Part shown: in pieces, positions 15,437 to 18,723 of the stretch
Layout: each line of letters opens with the position of its first letter
How positions within the stretch are numbered: the stretch's first letter is position 1
Source: CAISGS01 sp044376615
GTDB taxonomy: Bacteria; Pseudomonadota; Alphaproteobacteria; Caulobacterales; Caulobacteraceae
NCBI GenBank assembly: GCA_044376615.1
Contig: JBILKO010000042.1
Coordinates: forward strand, 1 to 18,723
Length of the DNA stretch: 18,723 bases
Reading direction: 5' to 3'
The notes under the pieces: model-generated
Seen by the model: the letters and a program-made list of their open reading frames with translations, nothing else
Databases searched by the model: none
What the model was told of the DNA's origin: nothing
Translations under genes and position numbers: made by a program

Positions 15437-15465
15437 AAAGGCGCGGTCCCAAAGGCCGCCTCTTT
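15437..15465 (+). terminator. Terminator-like hairpin after proteorhodopsin
   Basis: AAAGGCGCGG and CCGCCTCTTT can form a 10-position stem with nine pairs (one G-T, one C-C mismatch) and a 9-base loop, beginning 21 bases after the rhodopsin stop. The 3' arm ends in CTCTTT, giving a short U-rich end. Confidence 0.5.
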
Positions 15466-15486
15466 AGATAAACCCTATCAAGTCGT

Positions 15487-15515
15487 CTGGGTCCCGCCCT
15501 CAAGGCGGGGCCCAG
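15487..15515. repeat. Strong REP-like hairpin
   Basis: CTGGGTCCCGCC and GGCGGGGCCCAG form a 12-bp stem with a single G-T pair and a 5-base loop (CTCAA). There is no T-run on either side. The GC-rich, self-complementary form resembles dispersed palindromic elements of alphaproteobacterial intergenic regions. No second copy was found in this window. Confidence 0.5.
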
Positions 15516-15599
15516 ATATTGCCTTGAAGGCCGATATGTTGGGCCTTTCGACGTCCTATATCTTCACCGTAATGGCGTTAGCCTACTCCTAAACCATCG

Positions 15600-15695
15600 G
15601 CGGTTCCATTTTGCGGCAAGGCGTGAGCGTCGCCAAGCCATACGGCCTGCCGGTACAGGTGCAAGAACCGCGAAGCGGGCTATTACCCTGTTTTT
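15600..15695 (+). ncRNA. Candidate cis-regulatory RNA (switch-like leader) upstream of the second receptor
   Basis: GCGGTTC (15600-15606) pairs perfectly with GAACCGC (15665-15671), closing a ~58-base domain that holds GGCG/CGCC (15620-15623 with 15631-15634) and CCTG/CAGG (15646-15649 with 15656-15659). In the alternative fold, CAGG (15656-15659) pairs with CCTG (15687-15690) around CCGC-GAA-GCGG (15668-15678), directly followed by TTTTT (15691-15695), like an intrinsic terminator. The two folds use the same bases, as in riboswitches and attenuators. The sequence does not match any riboswitch consensus I know. It ends about 75 bases before the receptor start. Folding was done by eye, so confidence is low. 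Confidence 0.3.
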
Positions 15696-15770
15696 GATTT
15701 TGGGGCGTCGCGCTCGCACTTACCGCGCATCTGATTAGCTTGCGCAAACGCATCTCTTTTGGGAGGACCA

Positions 15771-18143
15771 ATGATGTTGCTTCTGGCACCTGATAAAAAT
15801 CGGAAACCCAATCTTACCGCTAATAAACTCGCGATCCTGGCCGGCATTTCTTCCCTATCGATGATCGGCGCAGCAACCCAAGCGCAGGATCGAGCGTCAG
15901 AGTCAGGTGCCGTGGTTCCCGAGATTATCGTGACGGCGCAAAAGCGCGAAGAAAACGTCAATACCGTGCCCATGTCGATCACGGCTGTGACCGGAGAGCA
16001 GCTTGAGCGCGCCGGTGTCACCGAGGTCCGCGATCTGGTCAAGGTGTCGCCAGGCTTTAGCTATGCCGATTCCTATGTTGGCTCGCCGATCTATACGCTT
16101 CGCGGTATCGGCTTTAGCGATATCAGCCTGGGTGGACGTTCGACGGTCAGCCTCTATGTCGACCAGGCCCCGATCCCGTTTGCCATTGAAAGCCGTGGTG
16201 TCAATCTGGATCTTGAGCGGGTGGAAATTCTAAAAGGGCCGCAAGGTACCTTGTTTGGTCAAAATGCGACCGGCGGTGCAATCAATTTCATTGCTGCAAA
16301 ACCGACCAGGAGCTTGGTGGCCGGTCTAGACGCCAGCTATGGCTCGTTCAATGCATCGAACCTGACGGGGTTCATCAGCGGCCCCCTATCGGAAACCTTG
16401 GGTGCACGCCTGGCCGTCCAGAGCGTCAAGTCCGACCCTTGGCAGCGCAGTTATACGACCGGGGCTAAGAACGGTGCTGACGACGTCCAAAACACCCGCC
16501 TAACAGTGGCCTGGGACCCAACCGCCCGCCTAAAGGTGCAGCTAAACCTCAATGGTTCAGTTGACAAGTCCGATGTACAGGCGGGGCAATTGATTGCCAT
16601 TACGCCATCTGTACCGGCTGCGGCCCCCTTTATCCCTGGCCTCTTGACCTATCCCTTATCCCCCGCCAATGCCCGGGCCGCCGACTTTAATCCCTCTGAC
16701 GATTACAGCAAGAACAACCGTTTCCTTCAGGCTACGGCGAGGATTGATTATACGGTATCAGATAGCCTGACCCTGACTTCCCTGACCTCGGCTAGCCAGT
16801 TCAAACAAGACCAGCTGCAGGATGTTGACGGCACGTCCTTGTCCAACTTAAACCGCCATACCCGGGGCAAGATTAAATCCTTTTCGCAAGAAATTCGGAT
16901 GGCCGGGGATCTGAATAGTCAGACCCGTTACACGCTCGGCCTAAGCTATGCCGATGATGATGTGCGCGAAGCCAGTCAGAATAATTTGGCACAAAGTAGC
17001 CAATCGCTCTTGTTCACCGCCTTTGGTCTGCCCCGGTTTACCGGGTTTGGGGATACAAATAATCAAAAGTCACAAACCACGGCTGTGTTTGCCAATGCCG
17101 ACTATGACGTCAGTGATGCGATCAAGCTTTATGGCGGCGCGCGCTATACGCGCTCTGACAATAAGTTCAGCGGTTGTACGACCGATCCGGGCGACGGAAG
17201 TTCGGCGGCGATTTTTGGCCCGTTCTGGAACTCGATCCGGCCAGGCTTATCCCTGCCATTTAATCCCCCGATCGCTAAGGGGGGTTGCGTCACGGCAAGC
17301 GCGACCTTTGCCCCAGGACTGGTGGTCGATAGCCTGAACGAGTCCAATGTGTCTTGGCGGCTCGGCGGCGAATGGAAACCGCGTGAGCGTACCTTGATTT
17401 ATGCCAATGTCAGCAAGGGCTATAAGGCCGGCGGCTTTCCGTCGCTCGGCGCAACTGCGGCCAGCCAGTATCTGCCCGCCACGCAAGAATCTGTCATCGC
17501 CTATGAGACTGGTTTTAAGACTACGACCGGCGACCGCAAACTCCATCTCGACGGCGCGGTCTTCTATTATGACTATCAGGACAAACAGATCCTAGGCCGG
17601 GTTCTAGACCCCCTATTTGGTCCCCTGTTGCAGATGATCAATGTACCCAAGTCCAAGGTCTCAGGGGCAGAGCTTCAGCTCAGCTGGTTACCAATTGAGG
17701 GCCTGTCCCTAACGGCAGGCGGGTCTTATGTGGATTCCGAAGTCCTGGACGGCTTTATCAATTATAATCCCGACGGTGTTCTGACCAATCTTGGCGGCGA
17801 GGCCTTTCCCAATACGCCCAAATGGCAATTTGTTTCGGACGTCAATTACAGCTGGGCGATCAATCCGCAGTTCAGGGCTTTTGTCGGTGGCGGCGCAACT
17901 CACCAAGGCAAGACCAATAGTCAGCTGGGCGAATTGCCGACCCTCAATGTCAAGGCCTATACCCTGATCGATCTGAGGGCTGGACTTGAAAGCCAAGACG
18001 GGGTTTGGCGCCTGTCGGCCTGGGGTCGCAATGTCGGGGATGCCTATTATTGGACAGCCGCCAATCGCAATCTGGACACCACGGTTAGATTTACCGGCCG
18101 CCCGGCGACCTATGGCCTGTCCTTGAGCTATCGGTACCAGTAA
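15771..18143 (+). CDS. TonB-dependent outer-membrane receptor (second)
   Basis: A 790-residue receptor. The N-terminus is an extended signal peptide: a polar stretch of about 20 residues, then a hydrophobic run, with cleavage near ATQA (38). A TonB box follows (EIIVTAQ, ~51-57), then a plug domain with VEILKGPQGTLFGQNATGGA at ~151-170, and a beta-barrel ending LSYRYQ. Two cysteines (in SGCTTDPG and GGCVTAS) lie in one presumed extracellular loop and could form a disulfide. Two adjacent ATGs (15771 and 15774) follow GGGAGG (15761-15766) by 4 or 7 bases; either could be used. TTG 15759 overlaps that ribosome site and is rejected. The substrate is unknown. The structured leader upstream hints at ligand-controlled expression, as seen for some vitamin receptors, but no known riboswitch is recognised. 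Confidence 0.92.
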   Translation: MMLLLAPDKNRKPNLTANKLAILAGISSLSMIGAATQAQDRASESGAVVPEIIVTAQKREENVNTVPMSITAVTGEQLERAGVTEVRDLVKVSPGFSYADSYVGSPIYTLRGIGFSDISLGGRSTVSLYVDQAPIPFAIESRGVNLDLERVEILKGPQGTLFGQNATGGAINFIAAKPTRSLVAGLDASYGSFNASNLTGFISGPLSETLGARLAVQSVKSDPWQRSYTTGAKNGADDVQNTRLTVAWDPTARLKVQLNLNGSVDKSDVQAGQLIAITPSVPAAAPFIPGLLTYPLSPANARAADFNPSDDYSKNNRFLQATARIDYTVSDSLTLTSLTSASQFKQDQLQDVDGTSLSNLNRHTRGKIKSFSQEIRMAGDLNSQTRYTLGLSYADDDVREASQNNLAQSSQSLLFTAFGLPRFTGFGDTNNQKSQTTAVFANADYDVSDAIKLYGGARYTRSDNKFSGCTTDPGDGSSAAIFGPFWNSIRPGLSLPFNPPIAKGGCVTASATFAPGLVVDSLNESNVSWRLGGEWKPRERTLIYANVSKGYKAGGFPSLGATAASQYLPATQESVIAYETGFKTTTGDRKLHLDGAVFYYDYQDKQILGRVLDPLFGPLLQMINVPKSKVSGAELQLSWLPIEGLSLTAGGSYVDSEVLDGFINYNPDGVLTNLGGEAFPNTPKWQFVSDVNYSWAINPQFRAFVGGGATHQGKTNSQLGELPTLNVKAYTLIDLRAGLESQDGVWRLSAWGRNVGDAYYWTAANRNLDTTVRFTGRPATYGLSLSYRYQ

Positions 18144-18241
18144 GCGGTCCTTGCCTAGCGTCTGCGCGTCGCTAAGAGCGTAATAAGCGGTGCAGTCGGA
18201 AGTTGTTGGTCCGCCTTGAGACACCTTTTTAGCTTTGCCAT

Positions 18242-18276
18242 TTGTAGTACGGATTTTTGTATTCGTTGAACTACAA
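18242..18276. repeat. Inverted repeat in the 18144-18345 gene-free stretch
   Basis: TTGTAGT and ACTACAA are perfect 7-base arms separated by 21 bases in an AT-rich patch. A TTTGTA direct repeat (18241 and 18256) overlaps it. It could be an operator or the promoter region of the following membrane gene. A weaker 5-bp stem (TAGCG/CGCTA) lies close after the receptor stop. Confidence 0.3.
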
Positions 18277-18345
18277 GTCCAAGGTGCAACAGCCATGACG
18301 CGCATTGGCCAGCTGACTTGAAGTGGCCGAGTGAAAGGCAAGGCG

Positions 18346-18723
18346 ATGGCAATTCCAAAACCGAAGCGGCGTGAGCGCCCACCGACGGCCATGCAAAACT
18401 GGGCGCGGATTTCGGTTGGCGTGTTTTTCGGCATTACGGTGGCGTGTTTTGTGGGGCCAAGAAGTTCGCCCCTGACTGGCGCTATCGTGGGCTGGGACAT
18501 AATGGCGCTCTGCCATATTGCCCTGATCTTTTGGCGGCTTGGCGGCATTGACGAGGCGGTCCTGGCCCGCCGCTCGGCAGAGATTGACCAGGGGCGCAGG
18601 GTTCTAACCGCTCTGTTCGTCGCTGCGGCGGTAGCTAGCCTCGGGGCCATAGCGGTCATGGTCAGGGGCGGTCATGACCTGGTGCCCTTGGCTTTGGCCG
18701 GTGTGACCCTATTGATCTCCTGG
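18346..18723 (+). CDS. DUF1345-family membrane protein, N-terminal part (runs off the window)
   Basis: The frame stays open for 126 codons to the last base, so the 3' end is missing. The protein begins with a basic stretch (KPKRRERPP), then hydrophobic segments near residues 22-37, 45-61, 84-100 and 107-126. The short loop between the second and third (RLGGIDEAVLARRSAEIDQGRR) resembles the loop of DUF1345 (COG4291) predicted inner-membrane proteins, whose function is unknown. ATG 18346 has AAAGG at 18334-18338, seven bases upstream. GTG 18331 in the same frame would add five residues but has no clear ribosome site. An in-frame nine-codon reading frame (ATG 18295 to TGA 18321) precedes it and may be chance. 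Confidence 0.7.
   Translation, partial: MAIPKPKRRERPPTAMQNWARISVGVFFGITVACFVGPRSSPLTGAIVGWDIMALCHIALIFWRLGGIDEAVLARRSAEIDQGRRVLTALFVAAAVASLGAIAVMVRGGHDLVPLALAGVTLLISW

Noticed and set aside
15593..15694. Open plus-strand stretch of about 34 codons in the leader, considered as a gene fragment
   Set aside because: No start codon and no recognised similarity. RNA pairing explains the sequence as well.
15600..15770. Cobalamin or c-di-GMP-I riboswitch before the receptor
   Set aside because: No B12 box, and no GAAA tetraloop or conserved GEMM core; only scattered short resemblances.
15589..15789. 66-codon minus-strand reading frame
   Set aside because: No ribosome site or recognisable domain. 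It overlaps the receptor start and the structured leader and is better explained as non-coding.
17709..18659. 316-codon minus-strand reading frame
   Set aside because: It is antisense to the well-supported receptor C-terminus and to the DUF1345 gene, with no domain of its own.
1..18723. CRISPR arrays, tRNA genes, insertion sequences or attachment sites
   Set aside because: No regularly spaced repeats, cloverleaf-like sequence, transposase or integrase, or flanking target duplications were seen on either strand.

Overview
The window looks like chromosomal DNA from a Gram-negative, aerobic alphaproteobacterium. The evidence is moderately GC-rich codon use, two large TonB-dependent outer-membrane receptors with the IIVTAQKRE/ILVTAQRRE type of TonB box, a Sinorhizobium-like choline (Cho) transporter, and an E. 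coli/rhizobium-like bet pathway. Caulobacterales or Sphingomonadales relatives would fit, but the sequence does not fix the genus. I saw no rRNA, tRNA, insertion sequence, phage gene or CRISPR array.

Region 1 (1-9640) is a compact choline uptake and oxidation locus. After the tail of an HD-domain protein comes betI-betB, a natural in-frame fusion of the choline-sensing TetR repressor with betaine aldehyde dehydrogenase. It is followed by betA (choline dehydrogenase) and a TonB-dependent receptor. Converging on these from the other strand is a two-gene ABC importer: choV (ATPase) and a fusion of the choline-binding protein ChoX with the permease ChoW. Near-palindromic sites related to TTGAACGNTCGTTCAA sit just ahead of both the betIB start and the choXW start. 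They are the likely BetI operators joining the two arms into one regulon. The inferred flow is outer-membrane receptor, ChoXWV, BetA, then the BetB domain, ending in glycine betaine.

Region 2 (9645-13085) holds a small membrane protein of the putative metal-dependent hydrolase type, then malate synthase G (glcB) with a GlcG/HbpS-like gene. Isocitrate lyase is absent here and glcB-glcG sit together, so the glyoxylate probably comes from glycolate or glycine.

Region 3 (13098-15465) pairs respiration with light. An eight-haem c-type cytochrome overlaps, by four bases, the gene for a histidine-rich b-type-cytochrome-like membrane protein. Divergent from them is a green-type proteorhodopsin with the D-T-E proton-pump motif. 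A perfect FNR/DNR-type palindrome lies in the divergent region, at the spacing expected for activating the rhodopsin.

Region 4 (15416-18723) has a 355-base gene-free stretch with a strong REP-like hairpin and a possible cis-regulatory RNA that can fold in two exclusive ways. It leads a second TonB-dependent receptor. The window ends inside a DUF1345-type membrane protein gene. Together, choline, glycolate-type carbon and light energy suggest a life near algae, but that is inference.
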